Assembly (NCBI GenBank): GCA_030425785.1
Contig: JAUHYJ010000124.1
Location: 1-8,792, forward strand
Length of the DNA stretch: 8,792 bases
DNA from: Acidimicrobiia bacterium
Lineage (GTDB): Bacteria > Actinomycetota > Acidimicrobiia > Acidimicrobiales > Ilumatobacteraceae
Reading direction: 5' to 3'
Shown here one piece after another: positions 1 to 7,052 of this stretch (positions are counted from its first letter, which is position 1; the number at the start of each line of letters is the position of its first letter). A program made the translations under genes and the position numbers. Below the pieces are notes generated by a model. It was not told where the DNA came from and ran no database searches. It saw nothing but the letters and a program-made list of their open reading frames with translations.

Positions 1-330
1 CACGGCGAGGAGATCCTGTTCGGCGCCGACCAGCAGCGCGGCGTGATGCAGGGCACCGACGGCTTCCTCCGCATCGTCCAGGTCGCCGACGTCGGGATCG
101 ACAACATCCTCGTGCACGATCAGCATGCGCCGCACCCGTCGCTCGCGTTCGCACTCGCCCGCCTCAACCACGACGACCACTCGCCCACGCCGTTCGGTGT
201 GTTCTGGGAGCGCGAGCGCGAGGAGTACGCCGGCGCCGTCAGCTCGCAGGTCGCCGCGGCGAGCGAGCAGAAGGGCCCGGGCGACCTCGCGGCACTCCTG
301 CGCAGCAACGGCACGTGGCAGGTCGACTGA
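1..330 (+). CDS. korB: 2-oxoacid:ferredoxin oxidoreductase, beta subunit (3' part only)
   Basis: This is the C-terminal 109 residues of the beta subunit of a 2-oxoacid (probably 2-oxoglutarate):ferredoxin oxidoreductase. The enzyme decarboxylates 2-oxoacids to acyl-CoA with thiamine diphosphate and reduces ferredoxin in the cytoplasm. The frame is open from base 1 to the TGA at 328-330; the N-terminal part with the ThDP-binding and cysteine residues lies upstream of the window. Family-typical features are the opening HGEEILFGAD, then the block ILVHDQHAPHPSLAFALARL, the TPFGVFWERER motif (TPIGVFR-like in relatives) and the tail GDLAALLRSNGTWQV, which matches the usual KorB C-terminus. The alpha subunit (korA) would be expected just upstream. 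Substrate choice (2-oxoglutarate versus another 2-oxoacid) cannot be decided from this fragment. The 3' end overlaps a possible small zinc-ribbon ORF. Confidence 0.88.
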   Translation, partial: HGEEILFGADQQRGVMQGTDGFLRIVQVADVGIDNILVHDQHAPHPSLAFALARLNHDDHSPTPFGVFWEREREEYAGAVSSQVAAASEQKGPGDLAALLRSNGTWQVD

Positions 331-515
331 TTCCCGACCCGCCGACGACGGGGTCGGCGACCGGTCCGACGACGGGGTCGACGCGCTCCGATCGAGCTGC
401 CGACGACGACTGCCGCTCGTGTGGCGCGCCGTCGGCGCCGCGCTGGGACACGACCGACGGCCGCATCCCGATGTGCCCGCCGTGCGCGGTCATGCACGGC
501 ATCGGCTGCCCCTGA
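315..515 (+). CDS. putative small zinc-ribbon protein (66 aa)
   Basis: I do not recognise this as a named family. It is a short ORF from GTG 315 to TGA 513-515, overlapping the korB end by 16 nt in another frame. Residues 5-30 are a Pro/Thr/Ser/Asp-rich linker. The C-terminal part holds CRSCG, then 17 residues, then CPPC, and ends MHGIGCP. The C-x2-C-x17-C-x2-C spacing is that expected of a zinc ribbon, and a fifth Cys and one His lie near the end. Third codon positions are strongly GC-rich over most of the frame, as in the real genes here. The overlap with korB suggests translational coupling, possibly with a metal-binding or redox-accessory role, but that is inference. The start is uncertain: CTG 327 and ATT 330 are in-frame alternatives and I see no clear ribosome site. 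It could still be a chance ORF in GC-rich DNA. Confidence 0.45.
   Translation: MAGRLIPDPPTTGSATGPTTGSTRSDRAADDDCRSCGAPSAPRWDTTDGRIPMCPPCAVMHGIGCP
342..380 (+). repeat. short tandem direct repeat, 15-nt unit at 24-nt period
   Basis: The 15-mer CCGACGACGGGGTCG occurs at 342-356 and again at 366-380. The 24-nt period keeps the frame of the small zinc-ribbon ORF and encodes two copies of Pro-Thr-Thr-Gly-Ser in its linker. This looks like a small in-frame duplication, and its multiple-of-three period weakly favours the region being coding. Confidence 0.6.
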
Positions 516-561
516 CGACGGCGAACCGGCGCCGACCGGGACCGAACGGGGGCGGCGTCAG
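512..561. terminator. possible bidirectional termination hairpin between convergent genes
   Basis: CTGACG (512-517) and CGTCAG (556-561) form an inverted repeat that contains the TGA stops of both converging genes. Nested inside is CGGCG (519-523) / CGCCG (530-534) with a 6-nt loop. There is no T-run on either side, so a canonical intrinsic terminator is not shown. The call rests on position and symmetry only. Confidence 0.25.
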
Positions 562-1700
562 TCGGCCTCGGCGATCACGATCTCGACGCCCGGATTCTCC
601 GGGTCCTCGGTCTCGAGTCGCTCGGCCAGCTCGATCCAGGTCGTCCCCGGCGCCATGGCGACCGGGTTGCCGGCCTCGCTCGTCAGGGTGAACACCTCGT
701 CGTTGGCCTCTCGCGACCACGATCCGAAGATCACCCCGCCCTCGCTGAACACCCACATCGGGCCCGTCCCGAGCGTCTGCGCCTCGGGGCTCCGGGCGTC
801 GATCTGGCTCGGCTGGTACTCGACCCCGAGCACCACGACGTTCGTGGCGCCGATGGGGCCGTGGATCTTGTCGACGTGGGCGCCGCCCTCCTGCGACCGC
901 ATGAACAGGCCGTCCTCGGCATCCCAGTCCCATTCGACGTCGATGCCACGCATCGTCAGCTCGAATCCGGTCACCGGGGCGCCGCCGAACGACCCGCCGG
1001 GCCGGTAGTAGGGCAACTGCTCGGGCGGCGCGCCGGGATGATCATCGGGGGTCTGCTCCCAGAGCGTCGCGGTGTCGTTGTAGAGGTTGTGCGGGACGCT
1101 GCCCGGCCCGCGGTAGTAGCCGTCACCCTTGCCGGGGCGGAGGTCGACGAACGTCGACGAGGCGATCAGGTCCTGGACGCCGGGGTTGCCGCCGCTCCAC
1201 GCGAAGAGCGGCTCCCTGAGTGACGTCAGCAGGTCGACGTCCTGGGATCGACCGGACCGGATCGGCCCGACGGTCTCGGAGTCGCGGCTGTGGAACACCG
1301 CGGCGAACCGGGTGATGCTGCCCTCGACGATCTCCTCGTACACCAGGTCGGCCACGCCGAGCCCGCTGTGGTTGCGTCGGGCACCGGGCGCGTTGTCGAT
1401 CTTCACGGCGAGTGCCGGGCGGTCGATGGGCTCGACGCCGTCGGCGAGCGGCTCACCGGTGAGCGGCTGGCGGGGCACCGGGGGCAACGTGGTCGTGGTG
1501 GTGGTCGTCTCCTCCGTCGTCGACGGCGCCGGGGCCGTGGTGCTGGGCGCCGACGTGGTCGGCGGCGCCGCGGCGGTGGACGGAGCGACCTCGGTCGTCT
1601 CGACCGTCGAGGTCGATGCGGTGGTGTCGTCGCCACCGCCGCAGGCGGTCAGGACGAGCGAGCCACCGACGATGGCGGCGAACAGTGAGCGACGGAGCAT
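558..1700 (-). CDS. DUF3048 (YerB-like) lipoprotein
   Basis: This 380-residue secreted lipoprotein is of the DUF3048 family, typified by Bacillus YerB, whose biochemical role is not established. Residues 1-20 are a lipoprotein signal: a basic Arg pair, a hydrophobic stretch and the lipobox LTAC with Cys20 as the lipid anchor. Residues 21-76 are a Thr/Ser/Ala/Pro-rich tether. DUF3048 starts near residue 77, with the family-typical PALAVKIDNAPGARRNHSGL, the segment DLVYEEIVEGSITRF, the VGPIRSGRSQD motif and SGGNPGVQDL. The C-terminal DUF3048 subdomain runs from about residue 245 to 378 and contains the HVDKIHGP segment. The ATG at 1700 was chosen because it places the signal peptide at the N-terminus and has GAGGTG just upstream; the frame is open to an ATG at 1760, which would add 20 non-signal residues. 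The protein should face the cell wall, anchored to the outer face of the membrane. Confidence 0.9.
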   Translation of the reverse strand: MLRRSLFAAIVGGSLVLTACGGGDDTTASTSTVETTEVAPSTAAAPPTTSAPSTTAPAPSTTEETTTTTTTLPPVPRQPLTGEPLADGVEPIDRPALAVKIDNAPGARRNHSGLGVADLVYEEIVEGSITRFAAVFHSRDSETVGPIRSGRSQDVDLLTSLREPLFAWSGGNPGVQDLIASSTFVDLRPGKGDGYYRGPGSVPHNLYNDTATLWEQTPDDHPGAPPEQLPYYRPGGSFGGAPVTGFELTMRGIDVEWDWDAEDGLFMRSQEGGAHVDKIHGPIGATNVVVLGVEYQPSQIDARSPEAQTLGTGPMWVFSEGGVIFGSWSREANDEVFTLTSEAGNPVAMAPGTTWIELAERLETEDPENPGVEIVIAEAD

Positions 1701-1703
1701 GGG

Positions 1704-1709
1704 CACCTC
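1704..1709 (-). promoter_or_regulatory. ribosome binding site of the DUF3048 lipoprotein
   Basis: On the minus strand GAGGTG precedes the ATG at 1700 by three bases (GAGG core 5 nt away). It is the clearest Shine-Dalgarno sequence in the window, and it decides the start at 1700 over the upstream in-frame ATG at 1760. Confidence 0.6.
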
Positions 1710-1731
1710 GGGGCGTGGACGATCAGGGGTT

Positions 1732-1770
1732 GAGCCGCCCGCGAGCACAGTGTCGCGCACGCGACGGCTC
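1732..1770 (-). other. inverted repeats in the gap between the MFS and lipoprotein genes
   Basis: The 78-bp gap holds GAGCCG (1732-1737) paired with CGGCTC (1765-1770). Inside it are two mutually exclusive small hairpins: CGCGA (1740-1744)/TCGCG (1753-1757) and GTCGC (1752-1756)/GCGAC (1761-1765). There is no T-run. It may act as a processing site, weak terminator or operator, or be chance in GC-rich DNA. Confidence 0.25.
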
Positions 1771-1778
1771 GCCAGGCG

Positions 1779-2987
1779 TCAAGCGTGGCCGGTGACCGCT
1801 GTCGCCGGATCGGGCTCGAGCGCCGGCACCTCGATCGTCCGGCGGCTGCGGTACTCGCTCCCGGCGACGAGGTAGGCGCCGCCCGCGAGCGCGACCATCA
1901 CGACGCCGCACACGCTGTAGGCGAGCGTTCGGCCGCCGGCCGAGTACAGCACCCCGGCGAGCACGGCCGTGAGCCCGCCGGTGAGCGTCTCGGCGGCGCC
2001 GAGGAGGCCCTGTGCCGACGCCTGGCGGTCGCGGGGCGCCGCGATGCCGACGGCGACGCCGGTGCTCGAGGCCGTCAGGCCGTCGCAGAGGGCGTGCATC
2101 GTGCCGACGGCGAGCATGATCATCGGTGCCGGCAGGAACCCGTACGAGGTCATGAACAGGGCGCCGAGTACCAGCCCGAGCGGACCCAACCGGAACGGGC
2201 CGACGCGTTGCGCCAGCCGCCCGCCGTACGCACCGAAGATGATCAGGGGCAGGGCGAAGATCGTGATGCCGGCGTTGGCGACCAGTTCGCTCGCGTCGAG
2301 GTCGTCGAGCACGATCGCCCACAGCGCGTCGAACGTGCCGATCATCAGGAACAGGGCCGATCCCATCATGAGGCCGGCCACGATCGGCCGATGACGCAGC
2401 AGGTCGAAGGCCAACCGCGCCTCGGGCAGGTCGTCCGGTGGGGTCTCGTCGACCTGGACGGTGAGCACGAGCGGCGCACAGAGCACGGTGAGGACGGCGA
2501 TCGTCAGGAAGGGTGCGGGGATGCCGAACTGGGGCACGAGGATCGCCGAGACCGCCGGTCCGGCCGCGAAGCCGGCCACGTCGGCGGCGAGCAGGGTGCC
2601 GACGTTGTTCCCGATGTTGTCGGGGTCGGCGTTGATGACGATCCGGCGGATGGCCGGGAACGCCATCCCGATGCCGATGCCCGAGATGAAGCGGCCGGTC
2701 AGCAACACCGGCAGCGTCTCGCCGACGGCCATCGCGAGCAGACCGACGACGTTCAGCGCCACACCGAGGACGACCAGCCGGCGGGCGTGGCCACGGTCGG
2801 CGACGGGCGCGAGGAAGATCTGTGCCAGGAACGACGAGAGGAACCCGATCCCGACGATGGTGCCGAGCCAGTACGCCGCGATGCCGTACTCGTCGCGGAA
2901 GTCGTCGAGCACCGTGAACATGACGCCGTAGCCCGACGCCATGAGGGCGGTGACGACCCCGAACTGGAGGACTCGCCACCGGGACAT
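1779..2987 (-). CDS. major facilitator superfamily (MFS) transporter
   Basis: This 402-residue integral membrane protein has about 12 hydrophobic helices in two halves of six, joined by a polar loop near residues 183-196 (QVDETPPDDLPEAR). That is the normal size and layout of a 12-TM MFS secondary transporter, probably a drug- or metabolite-efflux type carrier. The loop between helices 2 and 3 carries an MFS motif A-like sequence, APVADRGHARRL (about residues 60-71). Helix 4 includes GRFISGIGIGMAFPAIRR (about 98-115), typical of drug:H+ antiporter-like members. The C-terminal tail of about 25 residues is polar and probably cytoplasmic. The substrate cannot be told from sequence. It lies 65 bp after the transglutaminase fusion gene and 78 bp before the lipoprotein gene, all on one strand. 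No Shine-Dalgarno is seen; a -10-like box 7 nt before the ATG suggests its own leaderless promoter. Confidence 0.9.
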   Translation of the reverse strand: MSRWRVLQFGVVTALMASGYGVMFTVLDDFRDEYGIAAYWLGTIVGIGFLSSFLAQIFLAPVADRGHARRLVVLGVALNVVGLLAMAVGETLPVLLTGRFISGIGIGMAFPAIRRIVINADPDNIGNNVGTLLAADVAGFAAGPAVSAILVPQFGIPAPFLTIAVLTVLCAPLVLTVQVDETPPDDLPEARLAFDLLRHRPIVAGLMMGSALFLMIGTFDALWAIVLDDLDASELVANAGITIFALPLIIFGAYGGRLAQRVGPFRLGPLGLVLGALFMTSYGFLPAPMIMLAVGTMHALCDGLTASSTGVAVGIAAPRDRQASAQGLLGAAETLTGGLTAVLAGVLYSAGGRTLAYSVCGVVMVALAGGAYLVAGSEYRSRRTIEVPALEPDPATAVTGHA

Positions 2988-2994
2988 CGGGATG

Positions 2995-3000
2995 AGGCTA
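2995..3000 (-). promoter_or_regulatory. candidate leaderless promoter (-10) of the MFS gene
   Basis: TAGCCT on the minus strand fits the TANNNT -10 pattern and ends 7 nt before the ATG at 2987, the spacing expected when transcription starts at the start codon. No good -35 is seen, and no Shine-Dalgarno competes with this reading. Confidence 0.4.
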
Positions 3001-3010
3001 ACGAGCGCGC

Positions 3011-3035
3011 CCGCCGGTTCGTCGACCGGTTGCGG
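3011..3035 (-). terminator. possible hairpin terminator after the transglutaminase gene
   Basis: CCGGT (3014-3018) pairs with ACCGG (3025-3029) around a 6-nt loop. The stem extends by CCG (3011-3013)/CGG (3033-3035) across a 3-nt bulge. It lies just downstream of the stop at 3053 and upstream of the MFS promoter. There is no T-run after it, so its function as a terminator is inferred from position. Confidence 0.35.
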
Positions 3036-3052
3036 CGGCGATGTGGGCCCGG

Positions 3053-5995
3053 TCAGCCGAGCGACGAGACGAGCCGCCGCGCCTCGCGATAGGTGTCCTC
3101 GTCGTCGTCGAAGTCGGGGTCGAACGCCGCCCGATCGAGCTGATCGGCGAGACGCTGCGCTGCCTCGGCCCGATCACCGGTGAAGACCGACGCCAACGCC
3201 GGGTTCGGCGCGCCCGGCGCTGCCCCGTGCCGTGTCGCACGGGCCACGAACCGGTCCTGCACGACGCCCCACCGCCCGCGACGGCGCCGCCGGACGAGCA
3301 CGACGACGACCCACGCACCGACCCAGGCGAACACCACCGCGCCGACCACCAGCAGGAGCGAACCACCGTGCTCGGCCACCGCGTCCGACACGCCGGCGGC
3401 GAGGTCGGCACCGATCGAACCTCGCGACGCATCCGCCGAGAGCGGGACCGAGGCGGTCGGGTCGAACGCCTGCCAGCCCGTCTCGGGGAACCAGACCTCG
3501 ACCCACGCGTGCGCGTCGCTCGCTCGCACCTCGAACACACCGGTGACCGGGTTGCGGTCACCGGGGATGTAGCCAGCGACGAGCCGGGCCGGCACACCCT
3601 GCGTCCGCAGCATGATCGTCAGTGCCGAGGCGATCTGCTCGCAGAACCCCTGCTGCGAGTCGAACAGGAAGTCGTGGACGGCGTCCTCTCCCGGTTCGGG
3701 CAGCGGTGCCTGCAGGTCGTACTCGACGTGCTCGGCGAGCCAGGCCTCGTAGCTCCGCACGACGTCGTAGGTGGACGTCGCACCCGCCGCGAGCTCGTCG
3801 GCGAGGGCCACCGTCTCGGCGGTCGTCGAACTCGGCACGGCCAGGTACGGGCCGAGCGCCTGACGACCGAATGCCGTCAGCCGGTCGTCGACGAGACCCT
3901 GGCGACGGAGCAGCGCCGCGTCGACACGGGGGCGCGACGACACGACGGTGTACACCGACTCGTCCGGCAGCGACGTCGCAGCACGGATCGTCCCGTCGCG
4001 ACGCACCCAGACCTCGGTCTCGATGAAGAGCCGGCGCGGGCGATCGGCGTGGAACACGACATTCGGCATCGAGCCCTCGAAGTAGTACGTCTGGACGAAC
4101 TCGTCGACCTCGACGTCGTTCGCGAGCTGGATGTCACCCATCGAGAACGGCACCTCGACGACGGGGCCCTGCCGGAGCCGGCCGACGTCGTCGTCGGCGT
4201 ACCATCGCCGCCCGTCGAACGATGCAAACGTCTGTCCTCGCCAGAACGCCGCCTCGGGCGCCCGCACCCGCATCACGATGTCGTCCGACAGGTTGCCCCT
4301 GACCGACGTGTCCATCGTCTCGGAGAAGCCGGCGTAGCCACCCGGCGAGCCCGCCGGCGCTCGATTCCCGCCCGTCTCGGTGCCACCGTCGTCGACGACA
4401 TCGCCGTCCGAGTCGACGATCGCTCCCGCGACCGGGCTCGGCGACTCGTCCGACACGAGCGACGGCAGTGCGAGGACGGCGGGGCCGCTCGGGACCGGCA
4501 CGATCGAGAGGAGGGCGAAGGTGAGCGCCGCCGCGGCGACGACGCTGAGCGCGACACCGCGGAGCTGCCGGCGACGCACGCTCCGGTCGGGCGGGCGCGG
4601 CACCGAGGCAAGTGATGCGATCGCGACGGCCAGGCTGATCATCCACGCCATCAGCCACCACACGACGCCGTCGTCCACCCGGAAGGCCGCGGCGTACATC
4701 ACGACCACACCCGACACGCCGATGCCGACGCGAATCGACCGCCGGTCGCGGCACTCGAAACCGTGGAGGACGACGAGCACCATCAGCACCTGCGACAGCG
4801 GACCCCTGAGGAACTCGAGCAGGCCGCCGAAGCGCCCGCTCGAGGCGGCGACCACCATGACCGCGCCGAACGACCCCACCGCAACCAGGGTGCGAACCAG
4901 CGTCGACGGCGGCTCACCGGTCGCGAGCGAGCGGGAGGTCACCGCCGCGCCGACGGCGACACCGGCGATGATCACGATCGACACGGCCGGTCCCGATCCG
5001 AGCACGCCGGCCAACAACAACAGCGAGAGCGCCGTGCACACGGCGGCGGCCCACCGGGCACGGATCGCCGAGCGTTGCTCGGGTTCCCCCGCGGCCAGCG
5101 AGCGCCGGAAACGATGGCGTTCCGCGCCGGTCGTCTGATCGCCCAGGCTGGCGAGCGCGGTCCAGCGCGCCGCCGCGGCGCTGTCCACGACGGGTTCCGG
5201 TTCGCCGTCCCCGAGTGCGACCCACACGCTCGCGTTCGCTCGCAGTCCCGACTCGAGCGCGTCGCGCACCATGCCGGCCTCGACGTCGGGCTGGTCGGTG
5301 TCGGGTCGTGCGCGCACGATCCACCGCTCGTCCGCGTCGCGGCGCCGGTCGTGGACGACCAGCTCGCCCGAGCGCATCGTCGAGGCCCAGTGGACGAACC
5401 GCTCGCTGTCGCCGTCACGCCAGGGGCGAACGCCGTCGATCTCGCCGGCGATGGCACCGGCCTGACCGGCACGCTCGCCGTCGCCACCCAACGAGGTCCG
5501 TTCGACGTGGGCGGTACCCGGATCGGGAGCGGGCGCCACGACGATCTCGACGTCGTCGACGGTGGTCGGGCGGCTCCACCACACCAGGCCGGACGAGCCC
5601 GCCGCCCGCAGGATCACATGGAACCGGCCGACCTGGCCGCGACCGCGGATCGATCCGGTGCCGACGAACCGCTGCCCGTCGCTCCACCCGGATGCGACCT
5701 GACGGCGGCCGTCGCGCAGCTCGACCCAGACGGGGCGGCGGGTGCCGACCTCGAGCTCGATCGGGAACGGCTCGTCCTGGGTGACGAGGCTCGGCGCCGT
5801 GATCGCGCCGACGCTGGCCGGCGAGAGCCACCACCATCCGGCGACCGCGGCGACGAGCGCGCCGACGAGGCCGGCGACGAGCAGGATCATGACGGCCGTC
5901 GCGCCCGTCAGTTGCACGATCGCCAGGCCACCGCCCCACGCGAGGACGAGCGCGACCGTGCCGGCCGAGACACCGGCGGGGCGGCGAGGCTTCAC
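3053..5995 (-). CDS. DUF58-TgpA fusion: membrane protein with transglutaminase-like domain
   Basis: This 980-residue protein appears to join two normally separate genes. Residues 10-54 form two TM helices. Residues 70-300 are DUF58-like, with the signature [20 protein letters not shown] (184-203) followed by ELVVHDRR. Residues 316-500 hold about seven TM helices with the HGFECRDRR loop typical of DUF3488/TgpA N-terminal domains. Residues 500-875 are extracytoplasmic and contain the transglutaminase core: GFCEQ (Cys785), [10 protein letters not shown] (His829) and FDPTA (Asp845), a complete catalytic triad. One TM helix (about 878-901) and a short acidic cytoplasmic tail follow. The start is GTG 5995, whose GTGA overlaps the moxR stop; ATG 6025 is an in-frame alternative adding ten residues. 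MoxR, DUF58 and TgpA genes usually lie side by side, so this is one envelope-associated system. The transglutaminase substrate is unknown. Confidence 0.88.
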   Translation of the reverse strand: MKPRRPAGVSAGTVALVLAWGGGLAIVQLTGATAVMILLVAGLVGALVAAVAGWWWLSPASVGAITAPSLVTQDEPFPIELEVGTRRPVWVELRDGRRQVASGWSDGQRFVGTGSIRGRGQVGRFHVILRAAGSSGLVWWSRPTTVDDVEIVVAPAPDPGTAHVERTSLGGDGERAGQAGAIAGEIDGVRPWRDGDSERFVHWASTMRSGELVVHDRRRDADERWIVRARPDTDQPDVEAGMVRDALESGLRANASVWVALGDGEPEPVVDSAAAARWTALASLGDQTTGAERHRFRRSLAAGEPEQRSAIRARWAAAVCTALSLLLLAGVLGSGPAVSIVIIAGVAVGAAVTSRSLATGEPPSTLVRTLVAVGSFGAVMVVAASSGRFGGLLEFLRGPLSQVLMVLVVLHGFECRDRRSIRVGIGVSGVVVMYAAAFRVDDGVVWWLMAWMISLAVAIASLASVPRPPDRSVRRRQLRGVALSVVAAAALTFALLSIVPVPSGPAVLALPSLVSDESPSPVAGAIVDSDGDVVDDGGTETGGNRAPAGSPGGYAGFSETMDTSVRGNLSDDIVMRVRAPEAAFWRGQTFASFDGRRWYADDDVGRLRQGPVVEVPFSMGDIQLANDVEVDEFVQTYYFEGSMPNVVFHADRPRRLFIETEVWVRRDGTIRAATSLPDESVYTVVSSRPRVDAALLRRQGLVDDRLTAFGRQALGPYLAVPSSTTAETVALADELAAGATSTYDVVRSYEAWLAEHVEYDLQAPLPEPGEDAVHDFLFDSQQGFCEQIASALTIMLRTQGVPARLVAGYIPGDRNPVTGVFEVRASDAHAWVEVWFPETGWQAFDPTASVPLSADASRGSIGADLAAGVSDAVAEHGGSLLLVVGAVVFAWVGAWVVVVLVRRRRRGRWGVVQDRFVARATRHGAAPGAPNPALASVFTGDRAEAAQRLADQLDRAAFDPDFDDDEDTYREARRLVSSLG

Positions 5996-6990
5996 GCCGT
6001 CGGGGGCGGGACGCGCTCGATGCACTCGGACGCGACCTCGCGGCCGGCGTCGACGAGCCCACCGGCGTTCGCCACGATCAGGCGATGCGCGAGCGCCGGC
6101 ACGGCGAGCGCGACGACGTCGTCGGGAACGACGTACGCGCGACCGGCCATGGCGGCGCGGGCCTTCGCGAGCTGGACGAGTGCGACGCCACCTCGTGTCG
6201 ACGCGCCGAGGCGGACCTTCGGGTGCGACCGTGTGGCAGCGAGCACCTCGACGATCCAGCGGGCGATCGAGTCGGCGATCGCCACCCGGCCGACGACGTG
6301 CTGCGCCGCGACGACGTCGGCGATGTCGACGACCGGTTCGACCTCGGAGAGCTGGGTACGGCCGCGGCGGCCGGTCAGGACCTCGACCTCGTCGTCGACA
6401 CCCGCGCGTCCGGGCGTGACGACGGCCATGAACCGATCGAGCGCGCCCTCACCGAGCGGGTAGGTCCCGGCCATCTCGATCGGGTTCTGGGTGGCGACCA
6501 GCACGAACGGCGACGGGAGCTCGCGGGTCGTGCCGTCGACCGTGACCGCTCCCTCCTCGGTCGCTTCGAGCAGCGCCGACTGGGTGCGCGGGTTGGCGCG
6601 GTTCAGCTCGTCGAAGACGACGACGTTCGAGAAGATCGGCCCGGGCCGGAAGCGGAGCTCGAAGTCGTCGCCGTGGGGCACCATCGTGCCGGTCACGTCG
6701 CCGGGCAGCAGGTCGGGCGTGCCCTGGATGCGGTGGAACGATCCTCCGATCGACGACGCGAGCGCCTGTGCCAGCAGGGTCTTGCCGACACCGGGGATGT
6801 CCTCGATGAGCACGTGACCACGCGCCAGCACACAGGCGACGAGGGTGTCGATCGTGTCGATCCGGCCGGCGACGACACCGCGCAGCGATCGACGAATGAG
6901 GTCGGCGGTCGTCGTCACGCTCGCCACGTCGTCGTCGGAGGGTCGGCGCGCCGAACCGTCCGCCGTCATCACGCCCGTCATCGCATCCAT
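5992..6990 (-). CDS. moxR: MoxR-family AAA+ ATPase
   Basis: This 332-residue cytoplasmic ATPase of the MoxR family is thought to act as a chaperone-like activator of partner proteins with DUF58 or VWA domains. Visible motifs in order are Walker A in [10 protein letters not shown] (64-73), the MoxR block [18 protein letters not shown] (85-102), Walker B in [10 protein letters not shown] (123-132), sensor 1 in ATQNPIE (166-172), the LDRF segment (184-187) and the sensor 2 segment LGASTRGG (261-268). Length and motif order are normal for the family. ATG 6990 is taken as the start, but Met4 and Met8 are equally possible because no clear Shine-Dalgarno precedes any of them. Its TGA (5994-5992) overlaps the GTG of the DUF58-TgpA fusion, so the two are almost certainly co-translated. 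The fusion is its obvious partner. Confidence 0.93.
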   Translation of the reverse strand: MDAMTGVMTADGSARRPSDDDVASVTTTADLIRRSLRGVVAGRIDTIDTLVACVLARGHVLIEDIPGVGKTLLAQALASSIGGSFHRIQGTPDLLPGDVTGTMVPHGDDFELRFRPGPIFSNVVVFDELNRANPRTQSALLEATEEGAVTVDGTTRELPSPFVLVATQNPIEMAGTYPLGEGALDRFMAVVTPGRAGVDDEVEVLTGRRGRTQLSEVEPVVDIADVVAAQHVVGRVAIADSIARWIVEVLAATRSHPKVRLGASTRGGVALVQLAKARAAMAGRAYVVPDDVVALAVPALAHRLIVANAGGLVDAGREVASECIERVPPPTA

Positions 6991-7011
6991 GCTGTCAGAT
7001 CATCGGCGCGA

Positions 7012-7039
7012 ACGGGCCTCGCCTGTAGCGACTGCCCGT
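7012..7039 (-). terminator. hairpin in the gap between the SDR and moxR genes
   Basis: ACGGGC (7012-7017) pairs with GCCCGT (7034-7039). An inner CGC (7020-7022)/GCG (7028-7030) closes a 5-nt loop, separated from the outer stem by a small internal loop. It falls between the SDR stop at 7053 and the moxR start at 6990. No T-run follows. It may end SDR transcription and make moxR an independent operon, but this is from position and pairing only. Confidence 0.35.
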
Positions 7040-7052
7040 GCTCCCGTCGGGG

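Noticed and set aside
1701..1760. 20-residue N-terminal extension of the DUF3048 lipoprotein (ATG at 1760)
   Set aside because: It would bury the lipoprotein signal peptide, and the Shine-Dalgarno sits before the ATG at 1700.
1785..3092. 435-codon plus-strand open frame opposite the MFS gene
   Set aside because: Highly charged, Gln/Asp/Arg-rich and without helices; the minus frame is a textbook 12-TM transporter.
3041..4615. 524-codon plus-strand open frame opposite the transglutaminase domain
   Set aside because: Arg/His/Asp-rich low-information translation with no recognisable motif; the minus strand encodes the intact Cys-His-Asp core here.
4763..6463. 566-codon plus-strand open frame opposite moxR and the transglutaminase fusion
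   Set aside because: Antisense shadow in GC-rich DNA: composition is Arg/Ala/Asp/His-rich with no domain, while the opposite strand carries clear AAA+ and DUF58 motifs.
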